From Diorhabda sublineata (lineage: Eukaryota; Arthropoda; Insecta; Coleoptera; Chrysomelidae): a stretch of DNA of 64,000 nt. Within the stretch, counting starts at the first letter, position 1. The number at the start of each line of letters is the position of its first letter. Below are positions 37,600-49,924 of the stretch, in pieces. A model generated the notes under the pieces. It saw only the letters and a list, made by a program, of their open reading frames with translations, was not told the origin of the DNA and made no database searches. The stretch lies in contig NC_079483.1 in assembly GCF_026230105.1 (NCBI RefSeq), forward strand, positions 15,927,312 through 15,991,311, read 5' to 3'. The position numbers and the translations under genes were made by a program.

Positions 37600-38094
37600 A
37601 TTATATATCATAAACACCAAGATTTTTGTTTCTACAATGTTAGTCTAATATATCCTTCATAAGCCAGTCAATACATAGTAGTAGAGGTGTAGACTATCCT
37701 AATAGTTTTTTTTATAGAAATGGATCTTATGATAGTTTTTATGAATTATTTTCTTTGTTATATGTCAGATCTATCTATAGTAATATAAAATATTGCAATT
37801 TGTAAATCTGGATAATTTAACAGCTCAAGTTGAACCATTGATCAGAAATATCAGCCATGAAAAAGATTTTAACACCTGTCTAATTTGAATGAAATCCCAA
37901 TATTAAATCGTTCATAATTCATCACTCATAAGCTGTATATTTTATTTCTAATTTGAAATTCAAAATGAAATTTAAACAAAACATTGTTACATTTTGAAAG
38001 CATTTCTACAAATTCGTTTGTTTTCAAATTTATCACGTTCTATTTAAAAAAAATACAACCAAAGGACCAAATTGTTTCATTTTTACATTATGGG
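37600..38094. other. No gene seen
   Basis: AT-rich spacer between RpL24 and a LINE fragment. Confidence 0.5.
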
Positions 38095-38790
38095 CGGCCA
38101 AAGAACCGTTGAGCACATAGGCCTACAGATAAACCCGTCTTTTCCCAGTTGACGTTACCAAACGCCAATGACCTTTCAGAAACCAATCAGGGGTTTTGGC
38201 TTTAACCCTTTGTTTTTAGGCAAGCTGTGAGGTTTGACCAAGTGTTTAAGCCGCGCTCGTGTAAGTAGGTATTGTTCTTCTAAATATGATCAGAACATAT
38301 TTCTGGAACAAACTTAATATTTCATTGAATTACAGTTATATTCGTTAGAACCACACCCCCTCAGTAGTTGGTCATGAACCGTAGCACATAAAGGTCTCCT
38401 GATAAACCCATCATGCCTCACTAAAACCTACCAAATCTGATGTCCTTCAAAAAGCCAATCAAGCACTTTTAATATCACTGGGCAATTACAAAATGGACCT
38501 TGTGAGTGCTGGGCACACACTAATGACATGGTTTGTAGTTTCTTCTTCCTCCGACCACCAGCAATTTAAGTCAATCAGTTGGTTAATATAACAGGCAGCT
38601 TATCTATGTGTGCTTTAGCTTGTATCATGCCTGGTGCTTCCATCCTCCTCTAGAGTTTATCTTGTGAGCAGACTTCTCAGTTACACCAAGTATGTGGTTC
38701 TGGTCCCACACCATCATGGCTTTTATAGCAGCTCAGATTCTTTTGAGGTGTTCTCCACAGAAGCCGTTTATTCTGGAGCCATTCGTATAA
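38095..38790 (-). mobile_element. Non-LTR retrotransposon fragment, same family as 8.0 and 51.2 kb
   Basis: The segment AGGCAAGCTGTGAGGTTTGA followed by CCAAGTGTTTAA and CCGCGCTCGTGT is shared almost exactly with about 51281-51330. Weaker similarity to 7950-8330 runs through the rest. The minus strand is the coding side, but few residues can be read because of decay. Confidence 0.6.
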
Positions 38791-38799
38791 CAAATAATT

Positions 38800-39854
38800 A
38801 TTAAGAATTGTGGGCTTGGAGTCAGTAATGTCCTTAATAACAGGCATAATTGTATCGTCCTAAGGCGGAAATCTAAATAGGACTTTACGGCCCTTCTTAG
38901 GCCCCTATGCTAAAGAAGGTATCTGTAGAATTTTTTGATGGATTTCTCTAATGAACTTCGCAAATTTCGGTTGGATTTGGACAATACCATTTTTCCAAAA
39001 GTAATCCATTTTAGTTCAGATTCAGCAGTTCCAATATTTTCTTCAGTTTTGCCATTTATTGAATTACTTATAGTAGCTACTTAGGGAGTAAAAAATTAGC
39101 AAATGTCTACTAATTATTTTTTGTATATTTTGTTTCGTTTATATACCTGAGCGTAATTAATATAAATAATGCAGAACTAAATTGCCAGGGTATTAAAAAT
39201 GCCGTTTGTTCATAAAATTTTTAATCTGGTAAACGAAACAAATCTACGGATTAAACAAATAATTTATGAAAATGCTAAACTTTGCCCTATTTATTAAACA
39301 CTATTGGTTAGTTGATTTACATTGCTTGTAACAAAATCAGTAGGTACGTACCTGCAACTTCTAAATGTGCAATTTTAACAAATTCAAGAAATTTTTATTT
39401 ATTTCGATCTTCTAGGTAACATAAAAAACAAAATATTTTTGGAAATGTGAAGTTTTCGAATTGAAATGTAAAAAGGTGACATTTTGAATAGAAAATGAAA
39501 ACACGTTAAATTTCATCATTCACCTAATTCAAAGTTCTTAACTTTTCTAAGTTCACGCGGGGTATTCCTATTCGCACACAAGCAAAAGGCTGTATAAATT
39601 ACGAAAAAAATATCCAGGAAGCGAAATATTTTATAGAATAATGAAAGGAAAGATTAATCTGGAACTATTAAGGTATTAATTATAGCGATATTTGACAACC
39701 AATTGGTAACATCATTATGGTTATATGATAAAAATGACATCTCTAATTTGTTGTCAATGTCAAATTAATCGATACCTAACCTCACCCGCTTGGTAGGTTT
39801 TCTGACGTGGAAATTAATTCCATCTGTACAAGAATTTTATTCTTCATATTAAAA
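38800..39854. other. No gene seen (5' flank of SEC11)
   Basis: AT-rich. The last 100-200 bp should contain the SEC11 promoter; no motif can be named. Confidence 0.45.
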
Positions 39855-41253
39855 ATGGATCTGGCGAACTTATTTGATGATGTTAAACGGATGAATAAAC
39901 GACAGGTAAGTATCGATACCCTTTTTACTCATTAAATATTAATTCACGTTCATTTCTAGTTTATCTACCAAGTACTTAGCTTCGGTATGATAGTTTCATC
40001 TGCTTTGATGATATGGAAAGGACTCATGGTAGTTACTGGTAGTGAGAGTCCCATTGTGGTAGTTTTATCTGGTAGTATGGAGCCAGCATTCCATAGGGGA
40101 GATCTGCTATTTTTAACAAACTACCCCGAAGAACCTGTAAGAGTTGGCGAAATAGTTGTATTTAAAGTAGAAGGAAGAGACATTCCAATTGTTCATAGAG
40201 TGCTTAAACTTCATGAAAAGTAATTACTTTTATAGAAATTGATAAATTATTTTAGAAGTGGAGTATTGGTTTTTAGTTTTTTTATAAAATTTTATTTTTC
40301 TTAGGAAAAACGGAACCGTTAAGTTCTTAACAAAAGGAGATAATAATAGTGTTGATGATAGGGGGTTGTATGCTCCTGGACAACTATGGTTAACCAAAGA
40401 TGATGTAGTAGGCCGAGCGAGGGGCTTTTTACCTTATGTAGGAATGGTCACTATTTTGATGAATGAATATCCTAAATTTAAGGTAAGAATGTGAAGAATA
40501 TTATGGTAAAATTGATATAAAATTGGATATAAATTTATATATGAATAGAAACATTTTAATAATACTGATATTTCTTTATTTTCAATGTAAATAGGTTCTT
40601 AAAAATGAATATACATGTAGTTTTCTGGAAAAAAATTTCTTTCGATATTATTTTTTTAAAATTTTTTCATATTGACATTGAAATTTTTTATTCATAAATT
40701 ATCGAAAACTTCAAGTAAGAAATTTTTTCTTTAGATTTTGATTTTCTATAATCATACAGATTGACTTTGAACATTTTTGAAATTTTGTGCATAATCCATC
40801 ATTCCGTTGCAATATGGATCTAACCATTACCATATTTTGTAATAATACCCCTAAAAACATTCCATTTTACATTTTCCCCCCTAAATTTGGGGGAAAACCA
40901 TGAGTTAACCTTGCAATAAGCTTATTGAATTTGATGTTTTGATAGCTTACAAAAAAATGGTCTTGAAGAGATTGAAATTTGAATAAGGTTGTTTTAATGA
41001 TAATAAATCAATTCATTATTAATATTATAAATTAAGGAGTATTTGTTTTATATTGAATATATTCTATTCACTACGTTTGTGAGTGAATATTTTCTAAGAT
41101 AAACGTTGAATTGGTAAATCAAAATGATCTCAGTCAGTCCATTTTATTTATTTTATTAAAAAGGAAATTTGTACACAGCAAAAATAATTTTTTTTGTTTT
41201 AGTTTGCCGTCTTAGCGTGTTTGGGGATGTATGTCTTGGTGCATAGGGAGTAA
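39855..41253 (+). CDS. twr: Signal peptidase complex catalytic subunit SEC11
   Basis: Four exons: 39855-39905, 39960-40219, 40305-40482, 41203-41253, giving 179 residues, the same length as human SEC11A. SEC11 is the serine protease of the ER signal peptidase complex; it removes signal peptides from secretory proteins. An N-terminal membrane segment (VLSFGMIVSSALMIWKGLMV) is followed by the active-site serine in LSGSMEP (Ser56), the histidine in IPIVHR (His96) and the aspartate in NNSVDDRGLY (Asp122). These are the numbers known for human SEC11A. The C-terminal exon gives a short hydrophobic stretch (FAVLACLGMYVLV). The Drosophila orthologue is twisted (twr). The third intron is about 720 bp. 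Stop TAA at 41251. Confidence 0.96.
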
Positions 41254-41294
41254 AATTAATTATAAAATTTTTTAATTTAATTTTTGTTACTTAA

Positions 41295-41300
41295 AATAAA
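41295..41300 (+). terminator. Polyadenylation signal of SEC11
   Basis: AATAAA about 42 bp after the SEC11 stop codon. Confidence 0.55.
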
Positions 41301-41689
41301 CAACAAATTTTGAAAGGTGTTTTTCATTTCATTATTATTCAGATTTACAAATTTGCCTCCTCTACTGACCTTTGAAATTCCGTATCTTGGTTCCCAATTA
41401 TTTAAATTATATTTTTTATCTATAAAATTTCAACATTATAATTTGTGGACCAATTACATTCATCAACTGAATTTCAGCAGCTGATTTCATATGGAATTGG
41501 TGTTCTGAATTCAAATTAGGCGTCAAATTTTGCCCAGCAGCTCATTATTAAAAATTATCTTTTTTAATAGAATCTACATTACAATTCAAGATTCAAATAA
41601 AAAATAGCGAAAATTTTATTATTATATGATATAAATATTTTATAAATGTATGTATGGATTTTGGGGTACCCGAAAAATCTAAAATGTAG

Positions 41690-42135
41690 GATGCTTTTAG
41701 TTACCACAGATCTTCGTCTTCTCTTTCTCACATTGTCAGGTTTAGTGCTCTGGAGTTTTTTAGTGTTTCACACTTCAAGAAAACGTGGATAGAGGATCTA
41801 CACGTAGCATTATCTGTTAGGTCTAGCATCTACAGGTGTTTGTTGAGGTGACAGTGCCTCGGTAGGACTTCATAGATTACTTAGGTTGATACATTCAGCA
41901 AATCTTCTCTGGCTATAGTTTCCCAGAAGAATCTTTGTCTGTCTCAGCCCTTGTAGGTTGTCCCAATAATTGGTTTTGCTCCTATCTACTTCCTTTTCCA
42001 GTGCTTGTTCTATAGCTGATACCACAGAAGGGTTCGGGTACCATGAAGTGCTTGTCTTGTTTAGAAACCTTAAAACCACTATGCCTGATGTACTAAGTTC
42101 TACAATATTTAGAGATCTTAAAACCACCATGCCTT
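41690..42135 (-). mobile_element. Non-LTR retrotransposon fragment (RNase H end)
   Basis: The minus strand at 41870-42130 reads SAIEQALEKEVDRSKTNYWD, then GLRQTKILLGNYSQRRF. A shifted frame near 41740-41870 recalls LTG..LSPQQT and a Cys-containing LTDNATCRS-type segment. This is the region between RNase H and the 3' end of an R1/Jockey-like LINE. Confidence 0.6.
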
Positions 42136-43545
42136 ATGTATTACTAAATGCTAACTAAATCATCAGAAGACTTGAACTAGAACTTGGGACAGCAGGCATA
42201 GCAGATTTAAGATATCCAAACACTGTAGAAATGATATTTCTTGACTGTCTTCTGATTATTTAGTGAGTACTTAATTAGCGCTTCATTCTCTAACAGTTTC
42301 GAAGATAAAAAATCATCCCTTGGACGTATTGCAAACTCATGGCAGCTCTATGGTTTTTATCATCCATAAAGTTGGATGTATTGCAATGTTTTCTTTTTTC
42401 CGTTAAAGCACTTAAATATTCAGCATTTTAAAAATTTTATATTTTCTATAGTAGTATTAGGTACCCTGAATTTTTTTCCCGATTTTCGTTATCTAAATTC
42501 CCCACAAGCATCTAACTAGCACTTAATGTTTGATTGAGTATCAATTTTAATTTTAGAGATACCTGATTTTCAAATTCGTTATCTCACAGAAATTAACTCT
42601 TCAGCACCTTATTTAATTACTTCAACAATTAATGTATTGTAATTATTTTCGTCGCTAACATCACGTTTTCCTAGCACCGCAACTTTGAGTATTCCATTGC
42701 ATTGCTTAATTTTTGAATTTGGCACCTAATTATGGCATTTTCTAAATGCAATTTTCTGACTGGGTGGCTGCCAAGACGGAGCTCGGTTGAAGTGAACTTT
42801 AGCTTATACTTGAGGAAACAGACCATTGCCTAAAATCCACAAGTAATATGTGTTTTCTCTCAGTTCGTAATTGTTATGCTTAGTTATTACTTCATTAAAA
42901 CTTACTTAACTAATTTTCCCTTATGTCAATACATTCTTCTAATTGTCCTTTATTCGTATCTTCATCAGTGGTAGTTATATTAGAAGTATTTGCAAATGTA
43001 ATATTGTCTTGATGAAAGTCTAAATTTTGGTCTATTTCTTTTAGATTTTCTACATTTTTTCACGGGTTTTAGCACACTTTCTATAAAAACTTCTACTGTA
43101 TTTAATTTTTTGCCAATTTTTCTTATCTTGTGGCATGTTTAGAAAACAATTATTAAAATCCTAACCTCAAAAACAAAGCGGCTTTCTTCTACATGAAAAG
43201 TTGTTAGTGGGCCTATAAGTGTTATAACAACCCTTAGATTTTATAGTAGCTGTAGAATATTTATTACGCACCTTAAAATTTATAAAGGTTTTATGGAAGT
43301 AAATTATAATACCCCAAATGTAAAAGTTTCATAAGAAAAAACTGAAGTAACTAAAACCAAAGGTTTTATAGATAAAGTTTTTTGTTATTTATTAGTTAAA
43401 GTTTCTTATAAAAATTTGTTACCCTGTAATAAAACCTCAAGTTGCGAAAAATGTTAATTGGGTAGGATACATACCTATAGCAAGTTAAGTTACTTTATGA
43501 ACACAATATATTGTGGTGAAGAAGCTTTATGAAATTTTTGTACAG
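42136..43545. other. No gene seen
   Basis: AT-rich, without open frames of interest. Confidence 0.45.
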
Positions 43546-43546
43546 G

Positions 43547-44602
43547 GTGGGCCAAAAAGGCGTACGATTTTACAAACTCTCTTGCGTTTGAACGTTATGA
43601 AAGGGAGCTGCGCAGGTGGTAGGGGTGAGTAGCTCGGTACATGGCATAAATCAGTGTCCGAGGGAAAGTGTGATTCGATCGTGGGTCAAAAAGTTCGAAG
43701 TTACTGGTTTGACTGTCCATCAGAAGCCTACGGGAGGCCCAAGATCAACAAGAACAGAAGACAACAACTCAACAAGTTAGAACTTCAGTTCAACGTATTC
43801 CTGGTCTATTGAATCGCAAGCGATCAGTTGAAATTGTGGTATCCAGAACATTTTTGCGTCGTATTTTGTCGAAAGATCTGAAATAACACTCGTATAAAAT
43901 TCAACTGGTGCATAAATTACAGCCAAATGATTTAGTTTTCGTTTTCAGAGTTTTAACAATATTGTGTTCTCCGACGAAGCCCATTTTCACTTAAATGGGC
44001 ATGTCAATAGATAGAATTGCTGCAGAGAACCACGTGCAAACATCAAAAGCCTCTGCATTCGCTAAAAGTAAACGTTTGGGCAGTCATATCAGCGCACGGA
44101 CCCTATTTCTTTCAAAATCAACAGGGGCAATCTGTCACTGTAAATTCTGAACGAATCATAGCAATGTTAAGGGATTTTTTTCCGCATTTGCAACAATTTG
44201 GAGCCTATAATCGTACGACATGGTTTCAACAAGATGGCGTGACATGTCATACTTCTTATGCCTCTTTGGTGGTCGTAAATCAGCCTAGAAGTCCGGATCT
44301 AACACCACCGGATTTTTTTATGTGGGGATACCTGAAAAGTAGAGTCAACTCCAATAACACAGCCACGATTAATCAGTTGAAGACCAACATCCGAGAAGAA
44401 ATAATGCCACCCGCGAGTTTTTACCAATTTGACATCTAGATTCGAGGAATGTTTGCAGCGTGATGGTGCACACCTGGATGATATTCTTTCTAAGAAATGA
44501 ATTTCCCAGATGTATATTTCGAATAAAATAAAAAATTGAATGTGGATGATATTTAGTTTTTTTATTATTATTTTGAATTCGCAAAACCTTCTGGCCCACC
44601 GA
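43547..44602 (+). mobile_element. Mariner/Tc1-superfamily element, nearly full length
   Basis: The ends share an inverted GGTGGGCCARAAGG: GGGTGGGCCAAAAAGGCGTA on the left, CTTCTGGCCCACC on the right. The + strand holds a broken start (43620-44010) with GLTVHQKPTGGP-type, ILNRKRSVEIVV and LRRILSKDLK pieces. An open 3' half at 44017-44439 reads LKVNVWAVISAHGPYFF, then WFQQDGVTCHTSYASL (second Asp) and QPRSPDLTPPDFFMWGYLKS (third Asp). Frameshifts before 44017 inactivate it. Remnants of a related family lie at 22990-23960. Confidence 0.85.
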
Positions 44603-45383
44603 GCATATATTTCTATAGAATGCGATGTGTTTTTATAAATCCAGTTCAAAATTCAACCAATCCAATTATTGGTAAAACAGGAAGATCTAATTTCCGACGT
44701 CTGGAACCTCGATAAATGGATTCTGCGATTTAGAAAACGCCAGATATTTTATGATTCTAAGCCGGACAGATAAAGATGATTTTCAAGGTTCCAACATACG
44801 GTTTAACTCTTTTTGGTTACCCTAGCAAGCTATAACTGTTTGAATTTTTCTATTATAAGTGTCAGACATCGAAGAGCATGCGATCGTAAATTTGAAACGT
44901 AGATCAAAATCTCCAAATAAACGCGTGAAATCGGATATGATTAGGTGTTTATTATGTTACCATAGCATTTAGAGAGTTTGTTCGATGTACGAAGGAACCG
45001 CTACTGAATCGATCTGCTCGTTCCGAAATAATAGCGGGTATAGTATATGTCTGCATTTACCCCAATTTTCACACGTCAATGCCGTATAATATTTCTCAAC
45101 TTTTGCGTTATATAACCATAATCGATATTATTCGGTAAATAGTTTCTGCAAAACTTGTTATTGTTATTTCAGCTTTAATATTCGTCTTTGTTGTACCATC
45201 ATGTGGGCTGGCACGCAAAATTTTCCACTAATCAAAATTTAGTTAACGCGAAAATTACTGGGTAGCATAATCTATTCTTTGAGGAACTTTTTGAACAATG
45301 TGTGTCACGTTAGAAATCGAAATTTTCGTTGTTTCCATTGTGAAATTTCAACCAAATATATGCAAATAACGCTAAATTATAAT
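44603..45383. other. Spacer between two oppositely oriented element copies; no gene
   Basis: AT-rich sequence of 780 bp with no coding signature, separating the 3' end of the element at 43547-44602 from an inverted deleted copy beginning at 45384. Confidence 0.6.
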
Positions 45384-45640
45384 GGGTGGGCCAGAAGGTT
45401 TTGCGAATTCAAAATAATAATAAAAAAACTAAATATCATCCACATTCAATTTTTTATTTTATTCGAAATATACATCTGGGAAATTCATTTCTTAGAAAGA
45501 ACATCATCCAGGTGTGCACCATCACGCTGCAAATATGCCTCGAATCTAGATCTCAAATTGGTAAAAACTCGCTGGCACATTGCCATTGCTGGATGTTGTT
45601 TCAGATCTTTCGACAAAATACGACGCAAATGCTGACCAAA
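45384..45640 (-). mobile_element. Inverted, internally deleted copy of the 43.5-kb element
   Basis: The sequence from 45384 (GGGTGGGCCAGAAGGTTTTG) is the near-exact reverse complement of about 44430-44604. Near 45590-45625 it jumps to the reverse complement of about 43855-43880 (GATCTTTCGACAAAATACGA), removing the transposase core. It then runs directly into a different mariner. The overlapping + strand open frames here are shadows. Confidence 0.8.
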
Positions 45641-46260
45641 ATCGTGCAAGGGTAGAAGCATTGAGTTCGATCTGTGCTCGATTTGAAAACGATGTATACT
45701 TCTTAAACCGAACTGTTACTATGGATGAGACTTGGGTATATTTCTACGATCCAGAAACAAAGCAACAATCGATGGAATGGCGACACTCTGGTTCTCCAAG
45801 ACCTACGAGGTTCCGTGTCCAAAAATCTGCTGGAAAAGTTCTTGCTTCAGTTTTTTCGGATTGCCATGGAGTAAGCATGATTGATTTTTTGGATAAGGGT
45901 AGAACAATAACTAGAGATTACTATTGGACCACTCTACGGGAAATAATTAAAGAGAAAAGACGCGGAAAGTCATCCAAAAGTGTTTTGTTTTTCCAGGACT
46001 ACGCCCCTGCACACAAATCTCATGTCGCCATGTAAAAAATTTGTGATTTAGGGTTTGAATGAATAGAACACTCTCCTCATCCACCAGATTTGGCTCCGTC
46101 CGACTATCATCTCTTTCCTCAACTGAAAAAAAGTTTAAAAGGTCATAAATTTTCTTCCAACGAGGAGGTATTAAAAGCTGTGGAGGTCTGGTTTGCAATG
46201 CAGTAGACTAAGAATTTTTCAATATATCCTCGTAACATAAAAAATAGAGAAGTGCCAGGC
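45641..46260 (+). mobile_element. Mariner transposase, 3' two-thirds, lightly decayed
   Basis: The + strand open frame to 46035 reads LSSICARFEND, TVTMDETWVYFYDPETKQQS (first Asp), GKVLASVFSDCHGV and LFFQDYAPAHKSHVAM (second Asp), then a stop. Beyond it, DLGFE-stop-IEHSPHPPDLAPSD and YHLFPQLKKSLKGHKFSSNE carry the third Asp and the C-terminus. Only two in-frame stops and the missing 5' part make it inactive. The catalytic spacing fits a D,D34D mariner. Its 5' end is replaced by the neighbouring element, so one inserted into the other or they recombined. Confidence 0.85.
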
Positions 46261-46269
46261 AAGACTAGC

Positions 46270-46745
46270 AATTATTTAGGAACGTAATCGCTCTAAAATC
46301 ACAAGAAGTAGTGAATGCACATGACACAAAAATACTATACAATAGAACCAAAACCTTCAACGGTAACAAAAATCTGCCGTAAAGAATAAAACTTAAAGAC
46401 AAATCAGGAAAAGTCAAAAGTCAAAAACAAAAATGGGTAGTAGGTTTTTTTCTTAATTATTTAAACAAACAAATTTCTATCGTTTCGACCTAGATATCAA
46501 CGAAAATGAAAAAGGTACAAAGAGAAAAGCAATTACGATGCAAGAAATAACACTTCTGTAGTAGCTGTATTCTGTAGCTGTATTCCAGCAGAACTAATAC
46601 AGGCACATAAAATCTCGAACCATGAGAGGATACCAAATGACTGGAACGGAGGTACCAGAGCAAATTTTTCTTATTTTTGATTTTGTAAAAAGGTGATTTC
46701 ACAAAGATTTCTTAAGCCTATGACAAACTATATCATAGGCTTCAG
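46270..46745 (+). mobile_element. Probable LINE reverse transcriptase fragment
   Basis: A + strand reading near 46580-46650 (IPAELIQAHKISNHERIPND followed by WNGGTRANF) resembles the IPAELIK..W..ERIPEEWK..I.PI block at the start of LINE reverse transcriptases. The rest is decayed. Confidence 0.4.
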
Positions 46746-46753
46746 TGGAATGA

Positions 46754-47276
46754 CTTTTTCAAAAATACGTCAAATTTTAGCGTATTCTCAATTACTAAAG
46801 TATCTAAAAATAAAAAAAGTCCGTCTGTCCATTATTTTCCATTTCATGAAAGTAAACGTCAAGGATGAATATTTTGCATTGAAATGAAGTCTTCTACCTG
46901 CCTACTGCATATCAAATACTATAAGGAAAATATCTATTAGAAGGGCATTGTGCAGGGACGTCCCATGATACCTGGTATTTTCCTTAAAATTTAAAGAGAC
47001 ATTTCAATCTTATAAAATTTGAATTTAATACAGGATATATTTGATTTACATTTGTGAATCATTATTAAGTTTTAAATTTCAGTGAAAAATACCAAAGAGG
47101 TATGTGGACAATATTTTATACGAAGCAGGCAAGTAGAAGACTTCATTTTAATTCAAAATGTCCATCCATTGACGTTTACTTTCATGAAATGGAAAATAAT
47201 GAACAGACGGATTATTTTTAGATACCTTAGTAATCCAAAATAGGCTAAAATTTGACGTATTTTGGAAAAAGAACAT
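46754..47276. mobile_element. Foldback element with 154-bp arms
   Basis: Left arm 46754-46907 and right arm 47123-47276 are reverse complements. They share AAATACGTCAAATTTTAGC, TTTCATGAAAGTAAACGTCA and GAAGTCTTCTACCTGCCT, with a few differences and small indels. The loop is about 215 bp. No protein is encoded. Confidence 0.85.
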
Positions 47277-47630
47277 AAGATGACCAGTCTCCATTTTTGG
47301 TACATTGTTTGATTCATTTTCCAATTTTTCAGAAAATGTACTTTTCCAAAACGTATTTATTATAGATTAAAGTTTAATATTCGTGATTACTTTTCTAAAA
47401 ATATTAATTCATATTTAATATATCTCGTTATCTAAATAAACATTAATTAAAACGTTAAAAACAAGTTTTAATAAACAAGCTAGCAAGTCGATGACCGTAA
47501 TATTTGTCGTAAAAGTGGCTGATGAATTGGGATTCTCATGTCGTTTTGATAAAAAAAAAAATTACATATGTTATTGTAGGATTATAGCAAGGGAGTAATT
47601 AGTTCGTAAACGCTGCAGTACTACAGTATA

Positions 47631-48361
47631 TACGAGGTCTGGCTATTAATAACGAGACTGGTTACGAAAAAGTGTTTTATTACTACAATATACTCCCCTC
47701 CCCTAATCACACACCTTTCCTTACGTTTTTTCCATTGATCGAACCAGTGCTGGAAGTCTTCTTTGGTGATGGCATTTAGGAGCTCTACCGTTTTTTGTTT
47801 TACCGCTTCCATCGACTCAAATTGGGTCCCTTTCAAAACAGATTTCATATTCGGAAACAAAAAAATTCACAAATCTGTTGAGTACCGTGGGTATTCGAGC
47901 ACTGGAGTGCACTTACTGGCCAAATACTGCTTCACAGATAGCGCGTTATGCGCAGGAGCGTTGTCCTGGTGCGAAATCGAGCCGTTTTTTACGAACTCGT
48001 TCTCATAGTGTTGCCAAAACTGACAAATGGTAGGTCTGGTTGACAATCTGACCCTCTAGAATCCATTCAGTCGTCACGATACCGTCAATGTCAAAAAAAC
48101 GATAACATTGCATTGAATTTTGATTTGCTCTCTCACTAAAGCGCTTACACCAGTCGAAAACACGCGCACGAGATAGAGAATTGTCTCCATAGACTTTTTG
48201 TAACAATTTATAGCACTCAGTCGGAGCTTTTTTCAATTTAACGAGAAATTTGAGATTGATACACATACTATAATAGTGACGGAAACGTGTTTTGGGACGT
48301 GCAAAGACAAGATAGCGCCCTCTAGGCGCGCAGTCTCGTTACTTAATAGCCAGACCTCGTA
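47631..48361 (-). mobile_element. Internally deleted mariner with clear terminal inverted repeats
   Basis: The ends TACGAGGTCTGGCTATTAAT and, reversed from 48361, TACGAGGTCTGGCTATTAAG extend to about 30 bp each. The minus strand starts with KAPTECYKLLQKVYGDNSLS and ARVFDWCKRFSERAN (helix-turn-helix region). It continues after deletions with SISHQDNAPAHNALSVKQYL and FPNMKSVLKGTQFESMEAVK to a C-terminus with HWFDQWKKRKERCV. At 731 bp, roughly half of a normal 1.3-kb mariner is missing. This is a third mariner lineage in the window. Confidence 0.88.
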
Positions 48362-49735
48362 TATGAATGGGGAATGAAAAAATCATTTTTTATCTAAAAA
48401 GAAGGGAAATAGGCATAGATATTAATTATAAATTTGATTAAATAATTCTAAATAAACTTATAAAAACAATTATCGTCCAGTGCATCATAGATTAATTATG
48501 CATTAATGTGCAAACTTAAATTTCCAACGTAATCGCAGAGAAAATGTAGAAAAAAATATTTTTTTAAGGTAAATAAACAATGTTGAATATTTGAAAGCTA
48601 TTTTTAATTCTGAACATCTTTTCTTTATAAGAATTTTCGATATTGTCAAAAAGAAAGGTACTTTACTCTAGAGCAAAAATCACATTTTTTGACAAACCTC
48701 GTATACGACTGAAAAAATTTAACATCTGATAATTGAATTTTAGATTTTGGACCGTGCAGAACATTTTATAACGAATAACTTTTTTTCGTAACATTAATAA
48801 TAAAAAAGTTTCCCATATGCCGCCAACTTACGTGGACACACTGTATATAAAAAGAAAAATGATCAGAACTTTCTATAGATAAATTCTATTGAGACCCCGC
48901 AAATCCATATAAAGAAATAAAACAACTATAAGATACTATTCCCATGAATCATTTATTAAATAGACTGTTTCGACATTATAATACAAATTCCAATCCTTTT
49001 TATGAATATTTTGAAAATCTGTCTTTTACTGCTTCATATTCAATATCTCTATGAATATTTAAAAAGGCGTTCTTCTCCCATGGATTGCTCGAAGACAATT
49101 TTCCAACCACCGTAAAGTTGAAGAGCTAGGATACGAAATAAAATGTTAATTGATGGTTACATATCTTAAACTCAATTTTTATCCAAAAAAGTTGGTAGAT
49201 TTGTTTCGGGACGGTATTAATATTGCATATTAATCACAAATGGATAAAATTAGAACATAGGAAGGTTCATTTTTTTGTATGGTATCCCCTTTACGTGACT
49301 TATGCCGCCCTACTTTATTCTATAAGGACCCTATGACGCCATGGGCGACTAACTAAGTTGTCTTTGATGCTTTCCTAATTTTTTCTTGAAACCAATACAG
49401 TTTGGGGGGGTTATGACTCCCGTGACCCCACCCCTTTAAACCACGCCTGGATACGCATCCTCACTATCAGTGGCCATACGAGACCGACCGGTATGTGGAG
49501 CTGTACTACACTCGCTCGATCTAATAAAACCCTTCTTCTTTAAGGTAAACCTCTTTGAGGCGTCCCAGTCATCTTCTTTCGTTATCATAATCCCTACAAT
49601 ACTGTAAGGAGTGAATTTTCCGACATTTTTTGCAATATTTCGCGTTGTAAGTTTCATATGAAGAATGCGTTGTCTGTAGCTTGTCCACAAGCTCCCCACT
49701 TTTCCTTATTCGGGAGTACTAAGAAGAGCGGGGAC
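48362..49735. other. No gene seen
   Basis: AT-rich; the minus-strand open frame at 49436-49699 has no recognised domain. Confidence 0.45.
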
Positions 49736-49739
49736 TCAG

Positions 49740-49905
49740 AGAGAGTTGTTCAACTTGATCAAGGTGCGAAAGGTTGGATATTTGGGTCACGTTCTTAGAG
49801 GAGAAAGATATACAATACCCCAATTGATCATACAAGGAAAGATCGAAGGAAATAGAGACGTAGACCGAAAACAATAAAGAACACTGGACTGGGTCAAGCC
49901 GCTAT
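49740..49905 (+). mobile_element. LINE reverse transcriptase C-terminal fragment
   Basis: The + strand reads LIKVRKVGYLGHVLRGERYT, then IPQLIIQGKIEGNR. This matches the KRKLEYLGHVMRGERYRLLQ..I.GK.EGKR block near the end of LINE ORF2. Confidence 0.75.
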
Positions 49906-49924
49906 AAATAGATGTCTAACCAAA

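Noticed and set aside
44299..44649. Minus-strand open frames at 44.3-44.6 kb and + strand frames at 45.28-45.66 kb as a duplicated gene
   Set aside because: Both are antisense readings of the same transposon end in inverted orientation, which makes identical peptides without selection.
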